64,000 nucleotides of DNA from contig NC_088321.1 in the NCBI RefSeq assembly GCF_910592395.1, forward strand, positions 3,598,001-3,662,000, in the 5' to 3' direction. Below are positions 1 to 11,594 of this stretch, piece after piece (the first letter of the stretch is position 1; every line of letters begins with the position of its first letter). Made by a program: the position numbers and the translations under genes. The notes below the pieces were generated by a model that ran no database searches, was not told the origin of the DNA, and was given only the letters and a program-made list of their open reading frames with translations. This DNA is from Lineus longissimus (taxonomy: Eukaryota > Nemertea > Pilidiophora > Heteronemertea > Lineidae).

Positions 1-410
1 ATGATAATTTTATCACAGCAGTCTCGCGCAAGTAGAAGTTCTTTACCTATTAGTTCTTCACTTATTAGTCTCAATGTCTGGCGCAAAGCCAGACGTTTTC
101 CATAACGATTTCACTACGATGTTTGACAAGAAGGAGCAGTGCGCGAGATATGCTAATGAGCAGACTTCCCTCGCTTGAGTTTCGGAAGAATGTTCCATAT
201 CGCGCTAAGCTGACCACTGGTGACCATGACAGGCGTGCATTGGACTGGTACAGGTTGGAACTGAACATTGAATATGCTGGTGGTGACGCTTTCTGATGAG
301 AAGTTGGTCGTGACTGATGCAGTATCCTTGGACTTGTCCACAGCATCGTTCAATCATTGCTCTCTAAGCTGGCTTGATTCTGTACTTACCCAAATACTGA
401 GACCAAATGC
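1..410. other. no gene recognised
   Basis: Short open frames exist on the minus strand (about 71-353) but they overlap in two frames and match no family I recognise. Because a DIRS-type retroelement remnant begins shortly downstream, this may be its decayed upstream part; that is inference only. Confidence 0.3.
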
Positions 411-474
411 CTGTTGACTGTGCTTTAAGAGAGACTGGCGCCATGCCTAGTCTCTCTTAAAGCACAGTCAACAG
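411..474. repeat. perfect 26-bp inverted repeat, 12-bp loop
   Basis: Arm 411-436 (starts CTGTTGACTGTGC, ends AGAGAGACT) is exactly complementary to arm 449-474, separated by 12 bases. A perfect stem beside heavily decayed transposon sequence is unusual. It may be a recent foldback insertion, a template-switch event, or an assembly or library artefact. No gene is associated with it. Confidence 0.85.
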
Positions 475-539
475 ACACCAACCCCCTCAGACTCAGAAAC
501 CACAAACGCCCAACCCTTCCTGCTACCTTAATACTTCTG

Positions 540-1678
540 GATCACACCAGTGTGGCAAGGACAACAGTGGTACCCGACACTACTAGAGATGATTGTAGAT
601 CGACCAATACTACTTCCCCCGACAGCAAATCTGCTGACGGATCCCAAGGGGGACTAGTCCTCGACCACACAATGTACCTGGCGGCATGAAAAATCTCAGG
701 GGGCAAGAAGAACACCAGGGTTTTCTGAATCAGCTGCAGAACTCTATAGAAGAGGCTGGAGAGAGGGAACTGAGGCTGCTTACGACTCAGGTTGGAAAAA
801 GTGGACTGGCCGGTGTGTCGGACGGGATATCAATCCATTTCAGGCCACTGTGGCAAATATAGGCAATTTCCTGTCGTCAGAGTATGAGACAGGAAGGGCA
901 TATAACACAGTAAATGGCTACAAATCAGCCATCTCGGCGAGACACCCGGAAATAGAGGGTCACAAGACGGGACAACACCCTGACATTGTGAGACTGATGC
1001 ATGGGGTCTTTAATTGCAGACCACCGGTACCACGATATATGGACACCTGGGCAGTGGATGTAGTCCTCACAGCAATAAATTTACTGGGGTGCAATCGAAC
1101 ATCAAAGATTTATCTGCCAAACTAGCAATGCTTATGGCACTGACAAGTGCATGCAGGTGCTCAGAATTACTGAGTAAAATAAAAATTATCAACAAAGCCA
1201 GGGAGGGTAAGAATGTGGTTTTCCAACTGGATTCTGTGACAAAGACCTCACGACCATGAAAACCATTGTTAAAATTGACATTCGTACCATAATATGACAC
1301 AAATGACAAACTAGATGTTGTGCAGTGCTTGGAATCGAATGAGACCAGGACAGAAAATGGCGCATCGCAGCCTAACAGAAACAGTATCTGTTCCTGGCTA
1401 TGGTAAAACCACACCGCCCAGTAGCAAAATGCACAATAGCAAGATGGCTACAGTTCATCATGACAAAAGCGGGCATTGACACGGACAAATACAAAGCCCA
1501 TTCGACGAGGGCGGCGACCACGACCAAAGCCAAAATTCAAGGCTTGTCAGTGGAGCAAATTATGAAGAAAGCGGACTGGTCAAGGGCAAGCACATTTGGT
1601 AGATTTTATGACAAAGAGATTCGATCGCAGGCCCAAAATAAATGCCAGTTCCAAGATAAAGTATTGGAATGGATGTAG
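540..1678 (+). pseudogene. DIRS/Ngaro-like retroelement pol remnant with tyrosine recombinase
   Basis: Several frames joined end to end read like the 3' part of a DIRS-order pol. Near 545-640 a segment with a tryptophan-rich PVWQGQQWYP motif and PILLP resembles the end of the RNase H region. From about 713 an N-terminal SAM-like recombinase domain follows (SGWKKW, IGNFLSSEY, YKSAIS, PPVPRY). After a frameshift near 1107-1125 comes LSAKLAMLMAL with CRCSEL, holding the first catalytic Arg, and after stops between 1259 and 1400 the C-terminal part (VKPHRPV, TIARWL). The HxxR box is HSTR at 1499-1510, followed by a Trp and by the nucleophilic Tyr in FYD at 1607-1609. In living elements the recombinase integrates circular cDNA without an integrase. 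At least three frame breaks and several stops make this copy dead. Family identity is from motifs; Ngaro versus another DIRS branch is not settled. Confidence 0.75.
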
Positions 1679-1693
1679 GTTAGCTTTGAACAT

Positions 1694-1812
1694 TCAATTA
1701 TTACATCTATTTACGGTTTATGAAACTAAATTTAAAATTTTATAAGTGTGCGAAGCACACGAAATGAAATTATAATTTAAAGAGTAAACCTAAATAGATG
1801 TAATAATCCCAC
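1694..1812. repeat. foldback unit, copy 1 (complete)
   Basis: The ends ATTATTACATCTATTTACGG and its near-complement (ending AGATGTAATAAT) form an inverted repeat, and the centre holds a second palindrome, GTGTGC-GAA-GCACAC. The unit directly follows the recombinase remnant, so it may belong to the terminal repeats of that retroelement. It could equally be an independent small foldback transposon. Confidence 0.7.
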
Positions 1813-2532
1813 CCTCCCTACCCATATTGAGATTGAAACATCCTTTCTCACTTTATCTTTACATATAGATCTGGATAACACATCTGAGACAACAACCACG
1901 GGAGAAGGACAATGTGAATTCGGCAAGGACTGGTTATGACACTTGCGGAAAAATCAGACGTTTATTTTAAGAGACAACGGTCTCACATGAAGTCAGGTTG
2001 GACTAAGTTCAGTTATTAAGGCGATTCATTAGCCGAAGAAGAGACGAGCAGTCTGGTGAAGTTCAGTTCAGTTGATTTATTTGGACATAAGGCGATTAGC
2101 CGAAGGAGGACAGCAGTCCTGTAGAAATTTTAAGTTAAATTTAGTTATTGACACGCAGGAACGGCAGCTACCTTAATAGCCAGTGGGCTGGTTATATTAT
2201 GTTATTTATTTCATTTGTTGAACTTTGAAAAAAAAGATTGGTTATCAGTTTGTACTTCTATAACCTGTATATATGTTAATACTAGCAACTCATAAGGAGT
2301 GGATGGGGCGGTTATGAGAACCTAGTATGTTTTTTGAGTAAACTTGTTGGTCCCAATCATGATTGAAGACATGATTGAGTCTATTAGCTAGGTTTGAAAT
2401 TGCAGCGGATTCCAAATGACGATGGCGTCAGATGAAAATGCAGATTCGTTTTCGGTTGAGACCGGAACGAAGTTACCGCTGACCTATTGAATTCTGGAGC
2501 GAAATTCAATTATTACATCTATTTAGGTTTAC

Positions 2533-3059
<527 letters not shown>

Positions 3060-3105
3060 TTAAATCATAATTTCATTTCGTGTGCTACGCACACTTATAA
3101 AATTT

Positions 3106-4712
3106 TAAATTGTGAATGGTCGCTGGTGGTTAACCATTGGTATCGAATCAAATCAGAGGCGATTCCATAAATGGGGCATTGGTCCAATCGTTTATTGATA
3201 AGCAGATCGCTCGATATGTATTCTTGTCCTTAGAGGTCCTTCATGTATACGTATGCTGATGTCTGTCAGATATCTCTGCTGTCGTATGTATAAAGCATAG
3301 TTTTATGCAAATCTCATTATCAAGTTGTGGCTTAACATGGGTATGCCATTCATTACCCATGACTTTTCGAAACGTCCTACACAGGCAAAGGCTATATAAA
3401 AACATCATTCAAAGGCCATGGCTATACTGGAACCACAGTCAGAACTCATGTCTATGTGGAAACCTCATCATACGTCAGAAATTAACAGGCTATGGTGGTG
3501 CACCTTTCTCAATTTCAGGGAAGCATGTTTTACTGAATCTACTACGTCTCATAACTAACATTGGGTCTCGAAGGATTGTATACTATATACATGTACTGTC
3601 CGAGATTTTGTGAGTTGACAGCCATTTTTAATAGTGCCACTTGTTTCCAATGCTCCGAGCTCCCATTGCAATATATTCAAGGTGTTTTGCTTTATCAAGG
3701 GCAAATAACCATGACCAAGTGCAAAACCCCTCTCGAGGCTATCAATAGTGGTGGTATCGTCACAAAATTTATAGATGTACTTTGTGCCCCTAATTAAACC
3801 TTTGAGAAAGCAAACATTTTCATTCATTGGTATACACACAACTTTATTGTTCACAGACACTAAAGGGGAATTTCAGGTCTAAAATTGCCCAGCTGCAGCT
3901 GATATTCCCAAAATATCTCAGCAATCAGCTTACCGAAGGCAATGAGCAGATTCATTCTTCTATGCTTAACAAAAAATTTAAAAGAAATGAGCACACAGAA
4001 GACAAACGTGTACTTTTACCATGTACAACCATGTACAGGCTCAAGTGTGATTTGAGAAATATTCAGCAAGACTAGTATAATCCAAAATTACTCAATGTGG
4101 TCTTATTGATGATTTGGAAATAAAAGAGTTATGGATATGATCGATTTTCTGCTCAAAGGAATGGGTGAAATATATATTTGCCAGTCGGCTTGAAAACCGT
4201 AAAGCTTTAAGGGTCATACGAGAAATGTGACAAGATATAGACACAATGATTGCTGGTTGTTTCTTAGCACTCCCTAAAGGGCTTTTCATGGATTTTGAGC
4301 CCTCATACAAACCGTATCATAGTAAACATGGTAAAGGAGCCGTGTGAGTGTTTGGGTCATGGGCCGGGGGCCGGGGGGGGGGGGGGGGGGGGGTGATCTC
4401 GTAGTGACAACTCTTAAAGTTGCAATTCGTCCATTTTACAAACAACTGGTTCTGGGGTTGAATTTACAGCAGCCATTTGCCTGTGTTGTTGGTCCAACTA
4501 CAGCCACTGTTTATTCCCACGGAAGATCGTTGGGAATAGCAGTACAAGGGTTAGGTCTAGTGAGAGGCATCCAAACACCTATTCCCTTGATTATAGCTGA
4601 GGCCAGGAGATGTATTATCGCTACACGAACACTTATTCAAAATGGGAATGCTTTTCTAAAGGCGGTTGCTGTGAAGAGATAATTTAAAAGAGGCACAAAG
4701 TAGCTTGCTACA
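3106..4712. other. no gene recognised; poly-G tract and degenerate repeat
   Basis: I see no coding family. A poly-G tract of about 20 bases lies near 4373-4393. About 3390-3500 contains imperfect units around GGCCATGGCTATA and GGAAACCTCAT, related to the array at 6004-6345. The 112-codon frame at 4344-4682 begins inside the poly-G tract and shows no recognised motif. Confidence 0.4.
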
Positions 4713-5057
4713 GTTAAAGGGAACTGGAACCGCCGAGCGATTTATTCAACTTTTCGACTTTCACCGCCCGAGAAAGTCAAACTTCCAACTTCCTATTCGA
4801 GTTCAGATGTGTAGCTCCGCCCCCAGTGCCCGAGCATGCGCAGTTCAACTTGTTATTATTGAGAATCATGTGAGAATCACGTGAGTCATGCGATCTTGCA
4901 TTCATGAGTTTTCGTAGTAAATTCCATAGTAGTGACGTCACTCAATGATTGACAGCTAGGTGCCATGTTCCATTCATGCCTCGTTCTGATCACCCGATAC
5001 GCGGGAAATGAAAACGAGGTCATACGAACTGGCTTGGCGGTTTCAGTTCCCTTTAAC
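4713..5057. mobile_element. MITE, 22-bp inverted ends, TTAA duplication
   Basis: The left end GTTAAAGGGAACTGGAACCGCC (4713-4734) and the right end (5036-5057) are reverse complements with one mismatch. Taking TTAA as the duplicated target, the element starts AGGGAACTG and ends CAGTTCCCT. It has no coding frame and holds a palindromic TGACGTCA near 4933. The TTAA duplication suggests mobilisation by a piggyBac or similar TTAA-using transposase; the terminal bases are not the usual piggyBac CCY, so the superfamily is left open. Confidence 0.8.
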
Positions 5058-5990
5058 AGAGGAAAATTTGTATATTTTACAACAATTAGACTCGGCGGTG
5101 GGAGAACGCCAGATTTCTGATTTGAAGAACCTTTCTTGTAACGTTATTTGGCGTTATTTGTCAAAACAAATTTAAAATGCATATGACTTGACCTAAGCAA
5201 TGCCTAGTGGCCCATTGGAAGTACACAAATACACTAAATGATAAATGTTTACTGGACGAGTACAGAATGATGATAATGATAACAAAATAAACAAGAATGT
5301 TAAAGATCGTCATATAATTCGATAAAGATCTTCTTAAAATCTCGCCAAAGATCCTCATAAAATCACCGCGAGTAGAATCAATTTGGAGCTTCGTTGGGGG
5401 CTAAAGTATAGTATGCCAGAAAACTGTGGAGCACTGGGACGCTGACTGAGAACTGCCGACTTTTCCGAATGTTCGTCATTCAGATAATCCAACCTGCAAT
5501 TGAAATTGCCAGTTCTCTTGCAGCGACCATATTGATCGCTGAACTTCTGATGGATTAAGTACTGCCTATGTGTCATCAAGGATGCGATACAGGATATATT
5601 TGGAAACATGTGGAATTTGGAGGCCAGTAATTGAATCGAGTTCAGGCTTTTTAGTCTAAATATATTATACACCGATCTTTGGACGCTCTCTCTCGATGTT
5701 CACTCAACGGTGTCTGCATATAATGCCTCGCTTTCGATTCGTGCATGGGGGAAATGGGAAGATCCAAATGCACATCACGAACATTCATGTGACCTCGGCC
5801 CCGGCCTTACTCGAGAATATATATTAGACCTGTCAATGACAAATAGCACCCATGTCTCCTTCTCTGCATGATAAGTGGTTATTTGTGCATGAATGGGCAA
5901 TTCCCTGCCCTTGACCACTCACTAATCTGGTGCTATCGTTCAGTTGTTATGAAATGGTGCTTCTAGATAATCTCTAGGCCGCATGGTCTC
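5058..5990. other. no gene recognised
   Basis: AT-rich sequence with two short minus-strand frames (about 5161-5358 and 5355-5672) that show no known motif. Confidence 0.35.
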
Positions 5991-5994
5991 ATGG

Positions 5995-6345
5995 AAAAGT
6001 CATTAACAGGCTGTCATGGCATTATGTAAGCCTCATTCGATCCCATTTCTTTATAACGGAAACTATACTCACATGCCATCGCTTTTTGGGAACAACATTC
6101 ACGGGCGACGGTTTTATACAAATCACATTCACTAGCAATTGTTTTATAGAAACTTCATTTCGCAGGCCATGGTCATGGCTGTATTGAAAATATTCACAGA
6201 CCATGGCTCTATGGAAACCTCATTTATAGGCCTTGGTTAAATGATAACCTTTATACAAACCAATGCTTTCTGGAAGCCTCATTTACAGACCATGGTTTCA
6301 TGGAAATCGCACCATTTACATGTACAGGCCATGGCTTGAAAACTT
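5995..6345. repeat. degenerate minisatellite, about 30-bp unit
   Basis: Motifs of the type ACAGGCCATGGC, TTTATGGAAA and CCTCATTT recur about every 30 bases (for example near 6010, 6160, 6200, 6230 and 6290), with heavy divergence. A few related units lie at 3390-3500. It is old and non-coding. Confidence 0.6.
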
Positions 6346-7027
6346 CAAAATCAATGGCAATATGGGAACCACTATAATAATAACGCGATCAGACACCTTC
6401 GGCAATAACTGGATAAATTTAGGCTTTGGCAGTTTAAACCTGGGGGACCTTGGAGTTTCCGTGATTTTGCGCTAGATGACCTTTGACCAGTTATGTCTCA
6501 GACCTTTGACAGTGCTTATTTGGAGCAAACCTGGTTATCACCCAATATGGTGATGCGGGCCATAGATCTGGTAGGAAATGTTCATTAATGCACTCATTCC
6601 ATTTTAGACCCCAGTATTGTGACCTTTTCAAAATATTGATGCCTCGATCGGTGGCAAGTCCGGGTGCAACCTACACGTCACACGTATATCAAGCTTATTG
6701 GCGATAAGGCCATCGACCTTGGAGAATAAGTGGAACACACAGCCGGCAAACAAACAGAAAGAAAAATGGCCAAAAAAACATTTAGTATGGATAGTGTACC
6801 CCCCCCTCCCGTACGACGGTCCTCTAGGTACTCTCTTCCCCCCCCCCCCACCCCCACCCCCACCCACCCACGCCCTCCTCCCAGGCCCTTCAATTACCTT
6901 TGGGCCAATCGGAAGGACATTGAACTGGCAATCTAATGATCAGTGACTATGCAACTTCGATATTCGTATATATTCTTTGAACCATTAGCGTCGATTCATA
7001 TTGCAAAACACTTTCGACACTAACTAC
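6346..7027. other. no gene recognised; C-rich simple repeat
   Basis: Contains a C/CA-rich tract at about 6838-6885. The overlapping short frames here come from this low-complexity stretch. Confidence 0.35.
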
Positions 7028-7119
7028 CGGCACATTACTATAACCCGGAATTCCGCGGATTTCCCCGGATTTACGCACATTACGGAACCAAGCTCTTTTC
7101 CGAAATTCCCAACACCCTC

Positions 7120-7188
7120 CGCCAGCCTACCTCTCTGGCTGGGCACCTCCTCCACAGCTAGGAACCTCTCTGACCAGGAACCACACGT
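7120..7188 (+). repeat. inverted-repeat partner of 9370-9434
   Basis: About 65 bases running from CGCCAGCCTACCTCTCTGG to GACCAGGAACCAC match the reverse complement of 9370-9434 with only a few differences. The core CCTCCACAGCYAGG also resembles a block inside the 8488-9290 array, linking the two. Confidence 0.75.
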
Positions 7189-7665
7189 GACTGGTAGTAT
7201 CATTTCCAACCGTTTGAAGAAATGGCGGTGCTGTTGGTTGATATGTTGGCGTGCAGTAGTAGCTCAGCTCATGCTCCGCCTGCGGGTGTAAAAGAAATGC
7301 TGGTCCCCATGAATCTAAGTCCAGTCTAGAATTCCTTTGTGAGGAATATTAGTTCTTGTGGGAAAAGGGAGATATATTGTTCCGCTGTGATAGAATCAAA
7401 TGCCCTCCCTTTCCTGATGCCCGCCTGTATTGTTCTTCTTCGGATGAAGGGTCTTGGCCTCTTTAGAGTCCTATTGAATGGTGCCGGTGTTCTATTGTTG
7501 AGGGCATTTAATATCAGGGGGCATCTGATTCTATTACACCGGCACCTTTAAATCATATGTTGGGTTTCTTTGTTATAGAATATAATAGGGCCTACATGCA
7601 GCATAGCACCTTTCCTTATTGCCCTGCCCTTACTTAGAGTAAATGATACTATACACCTACAGGGC

Positions 7666-7833
7666 CAGGGGAGTAGCTAGCTTTTTGGTCTGGCGGGCGG
7701 GGGGGGGGGGCAAAAGGCTCTCTGGGGGACAAAATGACCCTTTATGAAATCTTTTGGCCAAAAACACATATTTTGGTGACCTCGGGGGAGGGGGCATTTC
7801 CCCCCCCCCCCCCCTCTGCTACCTACGCCCCTG
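7666..7833. mobile_element. small MITE-like element, hAT-type ends
   Basis: The left end CAGGGGAGTAGCTAG and the inverted right end CTACCTACGCCCCTG at 7819-7833 frame long G and C tracts. CAGGGGCGTAGC-type ends are typical of hAT MITEs, so the assignment rests on established family termini. I could not find an intact 8-bp duplication. Confidence 0.45.
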
Positions 7834-8487
7834 CTTTCCCGGGCCTGCTATATACTAGTCTCGTTACTCTAAGCCTCATCTAAGCCCTGACCGAAACCAT
7901 CACTATTGTATTAGGTATAGGCTATAGATCACTCTGAAACACTAATTACTTGAGAAGTGTTCGGAGCACATTAATATTGGGTTTGCTGCCCGATGTCCAG
8001 CTTGTTCCAGGCTTCTGTCTAGGAGTAGGGAGATAGCGACACCCCCCAGATCGAGCCAATGACTGTAGAGCACATCCTGGGAAGATGCCCAACGCTTGCA
8101 GCGTTGAGGAGGGAGACTTGACCGGCTGACGAACACCAACTCCGCTTCTGATTACTAGTAAGTCTGGAGAGTCTGTTAGATGGAAATGAACACAAAGAAG
8201 AAGAATTTCCAGGCTGAAGGGTCCAAGTAATGAAATGACCACACGATTTAGTTTTAAAGATGTATTTATTAATCAATCAATAGACATCATTTGAATTACA
8301 ACAATTTTGTTCAGTGGACACATTCGCATATCTATTAATAAAAACCACCTGATGAGAATTGAACATTTTACACTGTGACTACAATCAATGAATACCACTC
8401 TTGACTTTTTAAGTAAAATGACTATAAAGTTATTACCACAATCCACCCAATATTGAATGTTTCAAAGAAGTTTCTTCCAAACTGATC

Positions 8488-9292
8488 AATAACCCAATCT
8501 GTTCAATATTGGGCAAACTGTGTTAATTACAGAACATTTCATGGTCATTTCACTTGAAATGGTCGAGAGCAGGTTACCTCCACAGCCAGGCACCACCAAG
8601 TGAAAACAGCAGTCTATGTGTCCCTGGCCTTATACAATTGAATACTTGGATAAATAAAACTTTGAATCTGTTCAATATTGGGTAAACTGTGTTAATTACA
8701 GAACATTTCATAGTCATTTCTCTTGAAATGGTCGAGAGCAGGTTACCTCCACAGCCAGGCACCACCAAGTGAAAAAAGCAGTCAGTGTATGTTTCCCTGG
8801 CCTTATACAATTGATAACTTTGATAAATAAAACTTTGAATCTGTTCAATATTGGGCAAACTGCCTTAATAATCGAACAATAACATAGTCATTTCTCTTGA
8901 AATGGTAGAGAGCAGGTTACCTCCACAGCCAGGCACCACCAAGTGAAAAAAGCAGTCAGTGTATGTTTCCCTGGCCTTATACAATTGATAACTTTGATAA
9001 ATAAAACTTTGAATCTGTTCAATATTGGGCAAACTGCCTTAATAATCGAACAATAACATAGTCATTTCTCTTGAAATGGTAGAGAGCAGGTTACCTCCAC
9101 AGCCAGGCACCACCAAGTGAAAAAAGCATTGCATGTGTCCCTGGCCTTAAACATTTGATTACTTGAACAAAAAAAACTTTGAGTCTGTTCAATATTGGGT
9201 AAACTGTGTTAATAACAGAACATTTCATAGTCTTTTCTCTTGAAATGGTCGATAGCAGGTTACCTCCACAGCCAGGCACCACCATATTTTCC
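8488..9292. repeat. tandem array, unit about 169-174 bp, nearly 5 copies
   Basis: The marker AGGTTACCTCC recurs at 8571, 8740, 8914, 9088 and 9257, giving spacings of 169, 174, 174 and 169. Each unit holds CTGTTCAATATTGGG, GTTAATTACAGAAC and CAGCCAGGCACCACC. The two middle units are the closest pair. The last unit stops at CACCACC near 9285, close to the inverted copy of the 7120-7188 segment. Units are non-coding; short minus-strand frames here simply follow the repeat. Confidence 0.9.
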
Positions 9293-9369
9293 TCAACTTC
9301 AATGCGCCTGCGTTACCGGAAGTGATCAAAACGGAAACGGAATAGATCCAAACGGAGCATGCGCATCCG

Positions 9370-9434
9370 TGGTGCCTGGTCAGAGAGGTTCCTAGCTGTG
9401 GAGGTGGTGCCCAGCCAGAGAGGTAGACTGGCGA
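9370..9434 (-). repeat. inverted-repeat partner of 7120-7188
   Basis: Reverse complement of 7120-7188 (GTGGTGCCTGGTCAGAGAGG to GAGGTAGACTGGCG). It lies between the 169-174-bp array and the 71-bp array. Confidence 0.75.
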
Positions 9435-9468
9435 ACCCTGATCGAAATTCCTGGGACATTATTGCACA

Positions 9469-9935
9469 CACGCGGTAGGGCTGTATTCGTTGTCACAGGC
9501 GATTGAGAGATTGCGCAGAGGCGAGTGAGAAATACATGCTGCGCGACAGGGCTGTATTCGTTGTCACAGGCGATTGAGAGATTGCACAGAGGCGAGTGAA
9601 AAATACATGCTGCGCGGCAGGGCTGTATTCGTTGTCACAGGCGATTGAGAGATTGCACACATGCGAGTTGGAAATACATGCTGCGCAGCAGGGCTGTATT
9701 CATTGTCACAGGCGATTGAGAGATTGCACACATGCGAGTTGGAAATACATGCTGCGCGGCAGGGCTGTATTCGTTGTCACAGGCGATTGAGAGATTGCGC
9801 AGAGGCGAGTGAGAAATACATGCTGCGCGCGGCAGGGCTGTATTCGTTGTCACAGGCGATTGAAAGATTGCACACATGCGAGTTGGAAATACATGCTGCG
9901 CGGTAGGGCTGTATTCGATGTCGTAGGCGAGTGAG
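9469..9935. repeat. tandem array, 71-bp unit, about 6.5 copies
   Basis: GGGCTGTATTCGTTGTCACA starts at 9478, 9549, 9620, 9691, 9762, 9835 and, diverged, at 9906, a 71-base period with one 73-base step. Two sub-variants alternate: GCAGAGGCGAGTGAGAAA and CACACATGCGAGTTGGAAA. The unit is not a multiple of three, so open frames on both strands here are periodicity artefacts. Confidence 0.92.
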
Positions 9936-10688
9936 AGACCTCTCCTCATGATCCTCGCATCATGAATGATAGTACACCTGTACAGTGTGTACATCAGGCC
10001 TACGGTACGTATAGTGTGTGGTGTGTACCTCGGCGTCTACTGTACAAGTGGTTGTTGCTGCACTACACTATGTTGTTGTAATGCCACTTATAGAACCCGG
10101 GGGCCTTGGACGGCCAGTGAAGTCTCTTCCAAGCAAACTCGCACAGTGCCGAAATTAAAATTCAATTTCAGACACTGGAATTGGTAAAATTCCGCCATCT
10201 TGGATATCGGCATCCTGAGATTCAGGTGTTTTCAACACTGCGTCACCACCACTTCAAACTCCAAAGTCTTATCCAGGCCTAGTAAGTGCCACCTTCTTTC
10301 ATAAAATGGCTTGTTTTATAAATAAATAACAAAATATGATCTTTGTAAATAACACCCGAGATGTTCTGGTGTGTTTTTACGTGAATTTATTGCAAACTAT
10401 CAATGCAGCGTAGTGCAGCCATCGTGTTCTCGGGCGTAGTGTTGATGCGATAGCCTCTTTGCAATTGTAAAGATTCTTTACATTTCCACATGCGCGGTAC
10501 TGCTTTTCAAGATGGTGGCAATTTAGCAGTGCTAGAGCCGTTGTTTAGGAACGACCTCAGCGCCTCTAGTGTCAAGATTGTCTTCCAAGTAGATAAACAC
10601 AGGTGGGGACAGCTAGGAAGGTCGGAGCTGAGAAATGAATGCTACGCGCCACACTCAAGTCGCATTTCGGTCTCATGGCATTTTTGGC

Positions 10689-11594
10689 GGCTTGTGGTAT
10701 TCGACTCGACGACGCGATGGCTCGATGACGCGATCGTTGCTATGGATTTTGCTAAAATACGGAAAACCATGATCCTGGTCTCCGGGCTACCGCTCCAATA
10801 GCAGGGGTTTTAGCTCGGCCTTCCCATTCCCAGCTACGGTATGTGGAAGGATGTGCCCCCCCTCCCCCCCCCCTCCCAGCCATGGCCACTGAAGATTGGT
10901 CCCCGCGGTTGATTTTGATATTTAAAGGACTCGCGGAAGTTTCATAGCATGCAAAATGACCGGAGATTTAATTGACACACAAGCTTTTAGTGGCCAATGT
11001 CAGATGTCATGTGGTAGTCTGTCAACAATCGGAATTTCGCACATGTGCAGTTTTTTAGACTCAGTCACTCAGCCCCTCTTCCGTCCCTTGACATCTGCCC
11101 CCCCCCCCCAAGACATCAGCCCCTATAGGACATTTAATATTGCCCCCTAGGGCATATCCCCAGATATTGACATGTCCTGGTTGGACTGCCGTGCTGAACG
11201 GATATCCAGAGCCAACCTTGTCTCCAGGAACTCGCGTGTCATTTTAACATTGGAATTTCTGCTTGTAAAGAACCTGGGTAGGAGGTTGATCTGAACCAGC
11301 TATATTTAGGTGTATTTAGCTGTATTCACGGTAAGATTCCAGTGGCTTGCATAGCAACATAGCGCATGGTTTTATCAATAATGCAAACTTGTGGGAAACG
11401 AAAAATGGTCGGATTAGAGTCGGTGAAAACAGCTGGAAAGGGGTTGGTAATGATCGGTTCTTTTTTATTTTCCTCCACTTATGATTCTATGTATAAATTA
11501 CAGTCCAAGCAGTGATATTCTTTAAAAAAATTCCAACTTGATCGCGTCATCGAGTCATCGCGTCGTCGAGTCATCGAGTCGAATACCGCAAGCC
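10689..11594. repeat. inverted pair rich in CTCGATGACGCGAT motifs
   Basis: The left arm 10689-10736 (GCTTGTGGTATTCGACTCGA, then GACGCGATG and CTCGATGACGCGAT) is matched in reverse complement by 11540-11594, with one internal repeat-length difference. The arms themselves consist of short direct repeats. About 900 bases lie between them without a coding frame. I found no clear target duplication, so this may be a small TIR transposon or a foldback. Confidence 0.65.

Noticed and set aside
4344-4682. 112-codon plus-strand frame
   Set aside because: Begins in a poly-G tract, no recognised motif, no splice or promoter context.
9596-9994. Open frames on both strands in the 71-bp array
   Set aside because: Frames are produced by repeat periodicity; both strands are open at once.
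10490-10801. 103-codon plus-strand frame
   Set aside because: Runs through one arm of an inverted repeat and has no family resemblance.
10689-11594. Target duplication for the CTCGATGACGCGAT inverted pair
   Set aside because: Tested several end positions; no matching bases of 2-9 bp outside both arms.
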